Part shown: positions 33,107 through 41,546 of the stretch, piece by piece | How positions within the stretch are numbered: position 1 is the first letter of the stretch | Layout: each line of letters begins with the position of its first letter | From: Croceibacterium soli | Lineage (GTDB): Bacteria > Pseudomonadota > Alphaproteobacteria > Sphingomonadales > Sphingomonadaceae | Reading direction: 5' to 3' | Length of the DNA stretch: 64,000 nucleotides | NCBI RefSeq assembly: GCF_009828065.1 | Contig: NZ_WTYK01000002.1 | Coordinates: 496,001 to 560,000, forward strand | Made by a program: the position numbers and the translations under genes | The notes under the pieces: model-generated | Database searches by the model: none | Seen by the model: the letters and a program-made list of their open reading frames with translations, nothing else | Told to the model about the DNA's origin: nothing

Positions 33107-34441
33107 TCAATCCCGGCGACCGACTGCGTCGAACGAGAAAGTAACCATGACGTTCGGATCCAGGGCGGCGCCCGTGGAACCCGTACCGATGCCGAAGGCC
33201 GTCCGATCGATCGTGGCGGTTCCGGCGACACGCCGGCGCAGACCCTCGCCTGAAAGGGTGAAGTTCAGCGCCTGCTCCCTGCTGGCGCCGCGTAGCCGGA
33301 GCGTTCCACGGGCGGCATAGCGGTTCTCGCCAGTCGCGCGGACGGAGCTCGTACGAAAGGTAGCCGTAGGCCCGTTGGCGACCGCCAGGAATTCATCGCC
33401 GGCCAGCATTTCATCCTGCGTGGGATCGCCGACCGAGGCGCTGGCGAGATCGACGTCGATGCGAATGTCCGCGCCGGCGGGATTTGCCGGGTCGAAGCGG
33501 ATCGTCCCGGTCCAGGTCCGGAAGCCGCCCTGGATCCGGCCTCCGCTCCCATCCCCGACGGAGAACGCGAGACGTCCTCCGGGCTGTATGGTCCAGATCG
33601 GCGGGGGCCCCAAACCCGCTTCGGCGGCGGCAGACGGTGGCTGCTCGTCCGCCTGCTGCGCCTCCGAAGGGCCGACCGCAGATGCGTCCACCTCATCGGA
33701 GGGCCCCGCGGCCGACACCAACGCGGCCGATTGCCCGCCGGTACCGCGCAACCCTTCGGTACCTTCGGTACCTCCGCTGTCGACCCGCGCGTTATCGAGC
33801 CGAGCCTGCGCGGCGGCATCTCTGGAGGTGTCATCCGCCATCAGCAACGTCGCCGATCCGAGCAGCACGACGAACGCGCTCAGGCCGATCGCCACCGCGT
33901 TCGAGCCCGCCGGGGCCATGCGCTGCAGCAGGCCGTCGCGGACGATGAGATGGTGGCGCGCAGCACCGGCGACATGGAGCAGGAACAGGGCGAGGCCCAT
34001 CCACGCGAGCAGTTCGTGCGCATTCTCGACCGGCCCGTTGATGCTCGACGGCAAGGCAAGATGCGGCAGGGGCACGGTCCCGAACAGGAGCGTCGGGATG
34101 CGAAGCGGCGCAGTCGAAGCCACTGCCCAGCCGGTCAGCGGAGCAAGGATCATGAAGGCGTAGAACCCGACGTGAACCGCTTTTGCCAGGAAGCCGGTGA
34201 ACCCGCGTTCGGAAGGCGGAGGCGGGCGATGCTTCATCCGCCAGCCGAGCCGCACGAGGGTCAGCAGCAGGATCACGATGCCGACGGACTTGTGCAACTG
34301 GAACAGAGCAAAACCACTCGCGTCTCGTGGCATCGCAAAGCCCAGAGCTAGCTCGAACGACAGGCACAGCGCGATGAGCCAGTGGAGCACGATCGCCCCG
34401 GCGCTGTATCTCTGGAGCTCTGCGGGGGGCTGTGTCGGCAT
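33107..34441 (-). CDS. Cytochrome b561-YceI fusion protein
   Basis: A 444-residue fusion. Residues 1-205 are a cytochrome b561-type membrane domain with four to five helices and candidate heme histidines in AIVLHWLIAL, FQLHKSVGI, VENAHELLAWMG and LFLLHVAGAARHH. Residues 210-270 are a Ser/Gly/Ala/Pro-rich linker. Residues 275-444 are a YceI-like lipocalin-type domain (AFSVGDGSGGRIQGGFRTWTGTIRFDPANPAGADIRIDVDLASASVGDPTQDEMLAGDEFL, ...ATFRTSSVRATGENRYAARGTLRLRGASREQALNFTL), placed in the periplasm. YceI domains bind isoprenoid lipids such as quinones, so the fusion could couple quinone or lipid binding to electron transfer. Separate b561 and YceI genes often neighbour each other; here they are one polypeptide. 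Confidence 0.9.
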   Translation of the reverse strand: MPTQPPAELQRYSAGAIVLHWLIALCLSFELALGFAMPRDASGFALFQLHKSVGIVILLLTLVRLGWRMKHRPPPPSERGFTGFLAKAVHVGFYAFMILAPLTGWAVASTAPLRIPTLLFGTVPLPHLALPSSINGPVENAHELLAWMGLALFLLHVAGAARHHLIVRDGLLQRMAPAGSNAVAIGLSAFVVLLGSATLLMADDTSRDAAAQARLDNARVDSGGTEGTEGLRGTGGQSAALVSAAGPSDEVDASAVGPSEAQQADEQPPSAAAEAGLGPPPIWTIQPGGRLAFSVGDGSGGRIQGGFRTWTGTIRFDPANPAGADIRIDVDLASASVGDPTQDEMLAGDEFLAVANGPTATFRTSSVRATGENRYAARGTLRLRGASREQALNFTLSGEGLRRRVAGTATIDRTAFGIGTGSTGAALDPNVMVTFSFDAVGRRD

Positions 34442-34518
34442 CGATCCTCTGGTTAGTCCGGGAGTTGATGGGAAGGGAGCGCAGGTCGCCCGCGCTCCCC
34501 CCGTGTATCGGCGGCGCC

Positions 34519-37470
34519 TCAGCCTTTGTAGCGAATGCCGAAGCGGAAGTAGCGCCCGATCGTGTCGAAATAGACCGGGTTGGTGTAGAACTGCGTCTCC
34601 GGGGCAGCCGGGGGGTCGCGGTCGAACAGGTTGTGGATCGCGCCGAAGATCTCGAAGCCCCTGCCGGTATCTCCTCCGGCCCGCCAGGTGGCGAACAGGT
34701 TCACGTAGAAGCGGCCCTCTACCTCGTTGTCGCTGATGCTGTCGGGCAGGTTCGGCGCGTAGTCCGGATCATCGGGACCGATCCTCTGCGCATCGTAGAG
34801 ACCCGGCGATATGTAGCGTCCCTGCACCGTCGTGGTGAAGTGAGGCGAGTTGAAGGTGAGGTACCCGTTCGCGACCCAGTCGGGTGCGGCAAGGCTGCCG
34901 GCCACCCCGGTCTGTCCCGCCCGGTCGACGGCCTCGCCGAAGTTCACCGTTGTCAGATCGTCGACGTAAGTGGCCACGCCGCGGAAGCTCAGCGAGTTGC
35001 CCGCCTGTGCGAGCGGAAGGGTATAGACGGCTTCGATGTCGATGCCGCTGGTGTCGATCTTGTCCAGGTTGAGCGACACGTTGCGGATGCGCGTGATCGT
35101 CTGATTGGGCCCGAAGTCGACGAATTCGCAAGCGGCGGCCACGCCCGCGTAGCAGCGGTCGGCGATGAACTGCGCGCCTCCGGGCGCGGTGCCGATGTAG
35201 TCGTCCACTTCGATCCGATACCAGTCGGCCGACACGCGGAAGCCGTCGAGGAACCCGTTCGGGCTGAGGACCGCGCCGAGCGTGGTGGTGTTCCCGGTTT
35301 CGGGCCTGAGGAACGGATATCCGCCCTGGAAGATCGTGGGCGGCGTTTCTTGGGCAGGATTGAACCGGTTGACCACCGGGGCGAAGCTGCTGGCCGAAGC
35401 GAGGAACAGTTCGGCGAAGTTCGGCGCCCGGATATCGCGCGAGCGGGTGGCGCGCAGCATCAGCATGTCGATCGGCTCCCACATCACGCTGGCTTTCCAG
35501 GTGGTCGCGCCGAAGCTGTTGTCGGTCTGCGTGCGCAAGTAGCTGCCGAAGCCCGAGATGTCGTAGTGGGCATAGCGGACCGCGCCGTTCAGCGAGAGGG
35601 AGCGAGTCCAGCTTGCGTCCCGCACCAGCGGCAATTCCGCCTCTACGTAGCCTTCGATGACTTTGGTGATCCCATCGTAATCGGCGCCGAAGTTCTGGAA
35701 GTAGGCGAACTCGTTCGACAGCGGATCGTGCACCACGTCGATCGTGTCGACGCGGTATTCCGCCCCGGCGGCGATCGCCAGCGGGCCCGCCCACAGATCG
35801 GCGAGATCGCCGCGGATGTTCGCGGCGACGACGTGTTGTTCGAGATCGATATCCTCCACCAGGGTGCCGAAGACGTAATCCGCTGCCGCCGGGTCGAAGT
35901 TGCCCTCGCCGAACAGGTTCAGCGGAACGCAGCCTTGCGCCGAAGCACGCACGGCCGGGTTCGGATGCAGCAGCGCGCGGCAGGTGACGGTGCCGGTGGC
36001 CGGGTTGCGCACGGCGTCGAGCGCATAGTTGAGGCGGGGAGTCGACCCGCCGACGACCACGTTGCGTTCGACCGTCTGCAGGCGATCGGTTCGCCCGTAC
36101 TGGTAGTAGGCGTCCCACTGCCAGTCCATCGCGAGATCGCCGTTGAGGCCCGTCGTCAGCCGGTAAGTGTCGGCCGTCGACGTGCTGAGCCCGCGGCCGA
36201 TGTCGTCGAACACGCGCGCGATGCGGAAAGCCGGGAGCGCCGGCGGAGTCGGACTGAAGGCGCCGGGCATCGGCACTGCGGCCCGCAGTTCAGCGGGAAT
36301 GAACGGGTTGTCGGCATAGATCGGCAGAGCAGCATTGAAGAACGCGGTCTGCAACAGGACACCGTTCACGTGCCCGTAGGAGCCTTCGATGAACGCACCG
36401 AGGCTGTCGGAGAAGTCGAACTTGGCGTGGCCGAACAGCGTGTAGCGCTCGACCGGCACCGTGATGTTCGAGTCGGTGTAGGTCGGGTAGATGTCCCCGC
36501 CCACCTGACTGAGTCCGAAGGAGAAGGAGCCCGGATGATAGGGCGCCGGCTTGCCGTCGGGAGTGAAGGTGATCCCACCGGTGCCGAACATGTTGATCAG
36601 CGAGGCCGGCCCGCGGTTGATCACGCCGCCAGTGTTGAAGAACCAGCCGGCGTTCGTGTCGGAATGGATGTAGTTCGGCATCCCGTTCGTGGCGAAGAAC
36701 GGGTTCGAGACGACTGCGCCGGGCGTGCACCAGTCGCGCGTGAAGCAGTTCCCGATCCCGTCCTGGTCGCTGTACTCGCCGCCGATCACGACATGGCCAG
36801 CATCGCCCAGCTCGGCGCCGTAGGCGGCGGCGGCGTGCAGGTTGAAACCGTCACCCTCGCCCGAGATCCCGGCATCGAGCTCCGCCACGATCCCGCGCAG
36901 GTCGGTATCGAGGATGACGTTCACGACGCCCGCCAGCGCGTCGGAGCCGTAAGCTGCCGAAGCGCCGCCCGTCACCACCTCCACGCGGTCCACCAGCACG
37001 GAGGGAACGAGGTTGAGATCGACCGAGCCCTCGCGCGTCGTCGGCGCGAAGCGGCGGCCGTTGACGAGAGCGAGGCTGCGAGTGACGCCGATGCCGCGCA
37101 GGTTCACGATCTGGGCGCCGACGTTGAAGCTGCCGAAGCCTTGCGTCGCCGGCGTCGTGCTCGCCCTGAAGGCCGGCAGCTCGCTGATCGCCGCGCCGAC
37201 GTTGACCACCGCGCGATTGTCGAACTCCTCTCCGCCGAGAACCGTCACGGGGGAAGGAGCATCGAAGGTGGAGCGAGCTAGGCGCGAGCCGGTTACGACG
37301 ATGGCATTCGCGCTTCCGTCGTCCTGTTCGACCGTGGTTTCGGCAGGGTCGGGGGCGTTGGCCTGCGCCATCGCCGTACCGGGAAGCGCCAGCGCCAGTG
37401 CAGCCGTTGCCGTCGTGGTCAGCAGCAGCGCCGTTCGCGCCCGAGCCGTGACGAATTCGAAGTTCCTCAT
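34519..37470 (-). CDS. TonB-dependent outer-membrane receptor (large)
   Basis: A 983-residue receptor. The ATG at 37470 has GGGGAG upstream; a frame open to 37530 adds only basic residues. Signal peptide ends ALPGTAMAQA. TonB box/plug: SANAIVVTGSRLARSTFDAPSPVTVLGGEEFDNRAVVNVGAAISELPAFRAST, NLRGIGVTRSLALVNGRRFAPTTREGSVDLNLVPSVLVDRVEVVTGGASAAYGSDALAGVVNVILD. The barrel ends FDTIGRYFRFGIRYKG. This is the large, amino-acid/peptide or oligosaccharide-type subgroup abundant in sphingomonads and differs from the two receptors at 25069 and 54335. The ligand cannot be told. A 17-bp perfect inverted repeat lies 141 bases upstream. Confidence 0.92.
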   Translation of the reverse strand: MRNFEFVTARARTALLLTTTATAALALALPGTAMAQANAPDPAETTVEQDDGSANAIVVTGSRLARSTFDAPSPVTVLGGEEFDNRAVVNVGAAISELPAFRASTTPATQGFGSFNVGAQIVNLRGIGVTRSLALVNGRRFAPTTREGSVDLNLVPSVLVDRVEVVTGGASAAYGSDALAGVVNVILDTDLRGIVAELDAGISGEGDGFNLHAAAAYGAELGDAGHVVIGGEYSDQDGIGNCFTRDWCTPGAVVSNPFFATNGMPNYIHSDTNAGWFFNTGGVINRGPASLINMFGTGGITFTPDGKPAPYHPGSFSFGLSQVGGDIYPTYTDSNITVPVERYTLFGHAKFDFSDSLGAFIEGSYGHVNGVLLQTAFFNAALPIYADNPFIPAELRAAVPMPGAFSPTPPALPAFRIARVFDDIGRGLSTSTADTYRLTTGLNGDLAMDWQWDAYYQYGRTDRLQTVERNVVVGGSTPRLNYALDAVRNPATGTVTCRALLHPNPAVRASAQGCVPLNLFGEGNFDPAAADYVFGTLVEDIDLEQHVVAANIRGDLADLWAGPLAIAAGAEYRVDTIDVVHDPLSNEFAYFQNFGADYDGITKVIEGYVEAELPLVRDASWTRSLSLNGAVRYAHYDISGFGSYLRTQTDNSFGATTWKASVMWEPIDMLMLRATRSRDIRAPNFAELFLASASSFAPVVNRFNPAQETPPTIFQGGYPFLRPETGNTTTLGAVLSPNGFLDGFRVSADWYRIEVDDYIGTAPGGAQFIADRCYAGVAAACEFVDFGPNQTITRIRNVSLNLDKIDTSGIDIEAVYTLPLAQAGNSLSFRGVATYVDDLTTVNFGEAVDRAGQTGVAGSLAAPDWVANGYLTFNSPHFTTTVQGRYISPGLYDAQRIGPDDPDYAPNLPDSISDNEVEGRFYVNLFATWRAGGDTGRGFEIFGAIHNLFDRDPPAAPETQFYTNPVYFDTIGRYFRFGIRYKG

Positions 37471-37610
37471 CCTCACTCCCCTTGTTGTTTTCGCGATCCT
37501 GTACCGCTCGCCGCGGCGCGACAGCCGCACCCCTTCCGTGACGGCCGGCGAGTTCCACCTTTGCCCTTCGCGTTGCGCCCCCTGCCTGATCGGTCGTGAG
37601 GCCCGAGGCC

Positions 37611-37627
37611 TGTCAAATATGTTGACA
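37611..37627. promoter_or_regulatory. Palindrome TGTCAA-N5-TTGACA upstream of TonB receptor
   Basis: TGTCAAATATGTTGACA is a perfect six-base inverted repeat with a five-base spacer, 141 bases upstream of the receptor start and 58 bases past the DUF6152 stop. The size and symmetry fit a dimeric repressor operator (MarR or GntR style). GTCAA is shared with elements in the two other divergent spacers of this region. Confidence 0.55.
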
Positions 37628-37684
37628 ACAGCTACTTATAACATGCGCTGGAGCAGCCATGAGCCCTGCCCGCCTTTGCACCGA

Positions 37685-38086
37685 TCAGCGCGACGGGAGC
37701 TGCTTGAGCTCGGTGCCGTCAGCCTTCTTCACCATCACGTTGAAGCCCCCCTTCCGCGGATCGCGCAGCGCGTAGTAAGTGAGATCGACCTTGTCGCCGG
37801 GCTTGAGCGAGCGCTTGGACCAGCCCGCCCGGGAGAGGTGATTGGGGCTCATGCCCTCGAATGCCCAGCGCTCTTCCTTGCCGTCCTTCCCGATCGTCGT
37901 CACGAACAGGAACGTGTGCGGATTGGTCCACTCCCATTTGCGGACCGTGGCGTTCGACAGCTGCACTTCCTTGCCCCACTCGAACATCGCCGTCGAATGG
38001 TGCGCGGTGCCGGGCACCGAGAACGCAGCCATGCCCGCCAACGCAACTCCCCCGGCCAGTGCCAGGCGACTGAACTTGCTTGCCAT
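37685..38086 (-). CDS. DUF6152-family exported protein
   Basis: A 133-residue protein. The ATG at 38086 is used because GGAGAG precedes it and the signal peptide MASKFSRLALAGGVALAGMAAFSVPGTA starts there. The mature protein begins HHSTAMFEWGKEVQLSNATVRKWEWTNPHTFLFV and continues WAFEGMSPNHLSRAGWSKRSLKPGDKVDLTYYALRDPRKGGFNVMV, the pattern of DUF6152. No activity is known. It is divergent from the next secreted protein gene and upstream of the large TonB receptor on the same strand, an association that suggests a periplasmic accessory role. Confidence 0.82.
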   Translation of the reverse strand: MASKFSRLALAGGVALAGMAAFSVPGTAHHSTAMFEWGKEVQLSNATVRKWEWTNPHTFLFVTTIGKDGKEERWAFEGMSPNHLSRAGWSKRSLKPGDKVDLTYYALRDPRKGGFNVMVKKADGTELKQLPSR

Positions 38087-38282
38087 TCTTCTCTCCAAAC
38101 TGGGTGCATCGCCATCCATGCGAGCGGGTCGGGCTCAACGCCGGACTCGGGCTCCACTGCCGTAACCCTGCCGCGAGCCATAGCAGAGTTCAACCATGTT
38201 CAGTACACATAATCAACTCCTACTTGACGAGCGGGCGTCGATCGCGGCAACTGGCGGAAAGAGGAACAAGCGAGAGGATCCC

Positions 38283-39083
38283 ATGTCGTTCATTATCGAC
38301 CGCGCGGCGGTGGCCGCGGGCCTTGCGTTGGTGGCGCTCACCGGTCCAGCGGTGGCGCAGGATGCGTCCGCAAGCGCGCCGGTTGCCCGCGCGGTGGACT
38401 ATGCGCAGCTCGCCGCCTTGCCCGATTGGAGCGGCGTCTGGTCGATCGGCGTGGGTGGAGAAGGCCGCCGCCCGGCCAAGCCGGTGCTGACTCCGGCGGC
38501 GCAGGCACGCTTCGACGCATTCCAGAAGAAGCAGGCGGAGGAAGGCGTCGACCAGTTCGCCAACATCCACTGCATTCCCCCGGGCATGCCGGACATCATG
38601 CGCGAACCCTACCCGATCGAAATCATCTACTCCCCAAACCGGGTGACGATCTTCGCGGAGACTTACGGCCAGGCGCGGCGCATCTACACCGACGGGCGGG
38701 CGCTCCCCGAGGATCCGGACCCGCTGTTCAACGGCACTTCGGTGGGCCACTGGGAAGGCGACACGCTGGTGGTGGACACGGTCGGCTTCAACGCCATGGT
38801 CGAGCTCGCCCCCGGGGTTCCGCACAGCGGGAACATGCGGATCCGCGAACGGATCTGGCTGGCATCACCCGACGTGCTGCGCATCGAGACGACGATCACC
38901 GACCCCGAGGTCCTCGCCGAGCCCCTCGTCCACCAAAGCACCTACCGCAAGCAGCCCGGCTGGGAGATCCGCGAATACGTCTGCGCGGAGAACAACCGCC
39001 TGGTCGAGGGCGAAAACGGCGCCAACATCGACCTCGGCCTCGACGATGAGGGCGAAGACCCGTTCGGGGCGTTGCCGGAGTAG
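38283..39083 (+). CDS. Secreted protein of unknown function beside DUF6152
   Basis: A 266-residue exported protein. The ATG at 38283 has AGAGGA upstream; an earlier ATG at 38196 would add a non-hydrophobic tail. Signal peptide ends LVALTGPAVAQ. I do not recognise a named domain. Notable segments are LPDWSGVWSIGVGGEG, IHCIPPGMPDIMREPYPIEIIYSPNRVTIFAE, GTSVGHWEGDTLVVDTVGFN and RIRERIWLASPDVLRIETTITDPEVL. These are typical of sphingomonad secreted proteins with a beta-rich fold found near DUF6152 and TonB receptors. The DUF6152 gene is divergent, 196 bp away, so both probably share control. Confidence 0.75.
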   Translation: MSFIIDRAAVAAGLALVALTGPAVAQDASASAPVARAVDYAQLAALPDWSGVWSIGVGGEGRRPAKPVLTPAAQARFDAFQKKQAEEGVDQFANIHCIPPGMPDIMREPYPIEIIYSPNRVTIFAETYGQARRIYTDGRALPEDPDPLFNGTSVGHWEGDTLVVDTVGFNAMVELAPGVPHSGNMRIRERIWLASPDVLRIETTITDPEVLAEPLVHQSTYRKQPGWEIREYVCAENNRLVEGENGANIDLGLDDEGEDPFGALPE

Positions 39084-39339
39084 GAGGACGGTGGGGCAGG
39101 TGTGACGTGTCGGCGCTCGACACCCCGGTCCACCACCTCCTGTTCGAGACGTTCTACCGGAGCGACCGCTTGCGGGAAGCGGCGGCGTAACTTTGGTAAG
39201 TTTGTGCAGGTGGCACTTTGAAGTTTATGTAAGTGTCGCGCAGACCTCATGAGCGCAGCTTCAAAAGAGCGCCCTCACTTTGTGGTATCCTCATGTGGAG
39301 ACTGGTCACATCCGAACGGCGCTCAGGATTAGATCCGTT
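39084..39339. other. Junction spacer: hairpin, small coding-like remnant and start of low-GC DNA
   Basis: Directly after the stop at 39083 GGAGGACGGTGG pairs with CCACCACCTCC (to about 39138), a long GC-rich hairpin without T-run. From 39109 to 39190 the plus strand reads as a short coding-like stretch (SALDTPVHHLLFETFYRSDRLREAAA, then stop) with no start, possibly the tail of a lost gene. From about 39195 the sequence becomes clearly AT-richer, which marks the edge of the low-GC segment that runs to about 46.1 kb. Confidence 0.45.
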
Positions 39340-41439
39340 TCAATGAATGGGAGGTGCCTCGACTTTCGAGTTCCTAATCTGCGCATCCCAGCGCCGATAT
39401 TGCTTTATCTTTGAGGGATCCGGGTCGCGCTGTCCAAGGAGCCATAATGCAAGCCAGTCGACCGTCGCTTCCATCTCGAAAGCCCAGTCACTGGGTCTAG
39501 TGAGATAATGACCCGCGTCAGGAATAGTTATAAAGTCGAACGGAACCCTGTTTCTCGCTAGTGCAGCAATGGTGGCCTTACTGTCAATACGAAATTCGTG
39601 CGGATGACTAAGATTCCTTTCGTCATGATCGAAGAGGAGGACCGCAGCAGTGATGCGATCGGCGTTGAGAATGGGATCGTTTTGGAACCAGGCCGGCTTA
39701 TTTTGCCAAAAGGAGCCGCCGTAAAAATCCATATTTTGCTCTAAACTACTATAGAGGTACTGCTCGACATCGCCGAACAGCGATAGAGTGACCGAATCTG
39801 AAATCACCACCGCTTTCATTTTCGTCTCGCCGGGATGGGATGCGACCGCGTGGCAAACGTATCCACTTCGGGAGAATCCAAGACACGCCACCCTGGCCGG
39901 ATCCACGAGTCGATCTTTCACGAGCTGGCCCACGGCACTATCGATCAGGTCAACAGAGGAGGATATCTCCTGGGCGCTAGTTGCGCGCGACAACTTGGAG
40001 ATATCCAGCGAAAGAACTGCCATGCCTCGTGCAGCGAGCGATTGCCGCGCGAAGTTGGCAGGGACTGGACCTCCGTCGGGATAAAAGTATTGAACCGGGA
40101 CTTCGGCGGCGCTCAGCTGAATAACCAATGGCAAGGGCGTCCGTATTGGCCGCGTCGGGACGGTAAGCTGGCCTCTCACCGTCCGCCCATCGCTAAGCTT
40201 GATATCGATCAAATCGGTTTTCGAGACCTGGACAGACTTCAACCAGTCATTCGGAGCAAGCAGGGCTTTCTGCCTGCCGTTAGCGTTCACCGTTAAGACT
40301 TGTGCAGTGTTCAGGTCTTCATGGATTTTAATCTCAACTCCATCAAGGTTCAAGCTGGACCGGGAGCCTTGCTCGACCCCTTGTTCCCTTATAATCGCGG
40401 GGAGCGTGCGTTCAACGGGTGTTTTTAGATCCTCGACCGCAGCTCTCATAGCAGCTACGCGTACGGAAAATTTCCTGCTGAGCGGCTCGAAAGGTGATGC
40501 GGTGGAACTAGCCAAGCCGCTCAGAGTCCGGTCACCCTCCCAACTAACACGTTCAACATTGGCATTTGACAATGCCGATTCCAGCTCATCTATGCGCCTC
40601 AACTTCCAGTGATGCAGGTCGGCTAAATAATAGCGTACATCAGTGGTCACAAAGTTCTGAGCACGGATCGCCAAAAAACGGGAATTGGGCGAAAACCAGT
40701 AATCCATCAATGCGGGACCGATTCCGGGGTTGAGCTCGCCGAGGTTCCAAGTTCGGCCGTCGTTGAACGATATGATGGTGTCCCGGGTCGCATTTCCCAG
40801 ACCTTTGAAGTCGAACTCGATCTTACCCGAGCGATTTAAGGGAAGATAGATTCGTCGTTCCTGTGGCTCTGAAGATGCTTGCTTTTCCGGCCCGGAGTAT
40901 ACGACAGCGCCCTCACCAATGAAAGGCAGCACCTTTGGTCGACCATCGCTGGTGACCGCCGACAACTTTCCTGTTGGCATCAAGACTTGATAGACTTCCT
41001 CCGCAAAGCCCTCGCTCGCGATAAAGATCAGTGAACCACCCTGCTCCGACCACTTGAACTCTTTCATGGGATCTTTTCCACTGCCCAGTGGTCCTCGGCG
41101 AACCAACCTTACCACAGGGTTGGGAGCTTTTCCGGAGCCCGGAAGGATCGCCCAACGTTGCACGTCAATAACATCATAGATTACCAGCTCCCGAACTCTG
41201 CAATCACAATCCAAATCGCCCCACGAGAAGGTCGTATAAAAGTACTTTTCGTCGGGAGAGAGAACGACATGGTTTTTACCCGCGTTCAGCATCGGCGCGA
41301 CGTCACCACCAAACAGCCGGACAGAAACGGATGTTTCGACATCCCACTGTTTTGGCGTCGTTCCAGAGGCACCTGCTCGTAAGGGCAAGCAGAAGCTAAC
41401 CGCGGCGACGATCACGAAGGTGAATGAGAATCTATGCAT
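39340..41439 (-). CDS. S9-family serine peptidase, Atxe2-like (candidate lasso-peptide isopeptidase)
   Basis: A 699-residue exported protein (signal peptide MHRFSFTFVIVAAVSFCLPLRAGA). The N-terminal 400 residues form a degenerate beta-propeller (LSPDEKYFYTTFSWGDLDCDC, WFSPNSRFLAIRAQN). The C-terminal alpha/beta hydrolase has nucleophile Ser523 in CLGFSRSG, Asp604 or Asp606 in LLFDHDERN, and His644 in PDAGHYLT. It ends with WLALWLLGQRDPDPSKIKQYRRW, a tail I associate with lasso-peptide isopeptidases of alphaproteobacteria. Size and domain order fit that family; an ordinary dipeptidyl peptidase is the alternative. It is the last gene after a TonB receptor and an FKBP/thioredoxin-fold gene, all low in GC (27 of 60 bases are G or C at 40621-40680). 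No precursor, B or C lasso genes are seen. Confidence 0.75.
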   Translation of the reverse strand: MHRFSFTFVIVAAVSFCLPLRAGASGTTPKQWDVETSVSVRLFGGDVAPMLNAGKNHVVLSPDEKYFYTTFSWGDLDCDCRVRELVIYDVIDVQRWAILPGSGKAPNPVVRLVRRGPLGSGKDPMKEFKWSEQGGSLIFIASEGFAEEVYQVLMPTGKLSAVTSDGRPKVLPFIGEGAVVYSGPEKQASSEPQERRIYLPLNRSGKIEFDFKGLGNATRDTIISFNDGRTWNLGELNPGIGPALMDYWFSPNSRFLAIRAQNFVTTDVRYYLADLHHWKLRRIDELESALSNANVERVSWEGDRTLSGLASSTASPFEPLSRKFSVRVAAMRAAVEDLKTPVERTLPAIIREQGVEQGSRSSLNLDGVEIKIHEDLNTAQVLTVNANGRQKALLAPNDWLKSVQVSKTDLIDIKLSDGRTVRGQLTVPTRPIRTPLPLVIQLSAAEVPVQYFYPDGGPVPANFARQSLAARGMAVLSLDISKLSRATSAQEISSSVDLIDSAVGQLVKDRLVDPARVACLGFSRSGYVCHAVASHPGETKMKAVVISDSVTLSLFGDVEQYLYSSLEQNMDFYGGSFWQNKPAWFQNDPILNADRITAAVLLFDHDERNLSHPHEFRIDSKATIAALARNRVPFDFITIPDAGHYLTRPSDWAFEMEATVDWLALWLLGQRDPDPSKIKQYRRWDAQIRNSKVEAPPIH

Positions 41440-41546
41440 ATAGACGTCCTAATCTAGCGGTTAATATCACCTCGCAACTCGAAAGCAGCGCGTGACTAAC
41501 ATGCTCTGAGCATCAGACACGACGGAGGAAGTCGTGGTTTCTTTGA

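Noticed and set aside
34432-37281. 949-codon plus-strand reading frame opposite the large TonB receptor
   Set aside because: High-GC DNA gives long antisense frames; the composition is Arg/Gly/Val/Glu-rich with no domain, while the minus frame is a complete receptor.
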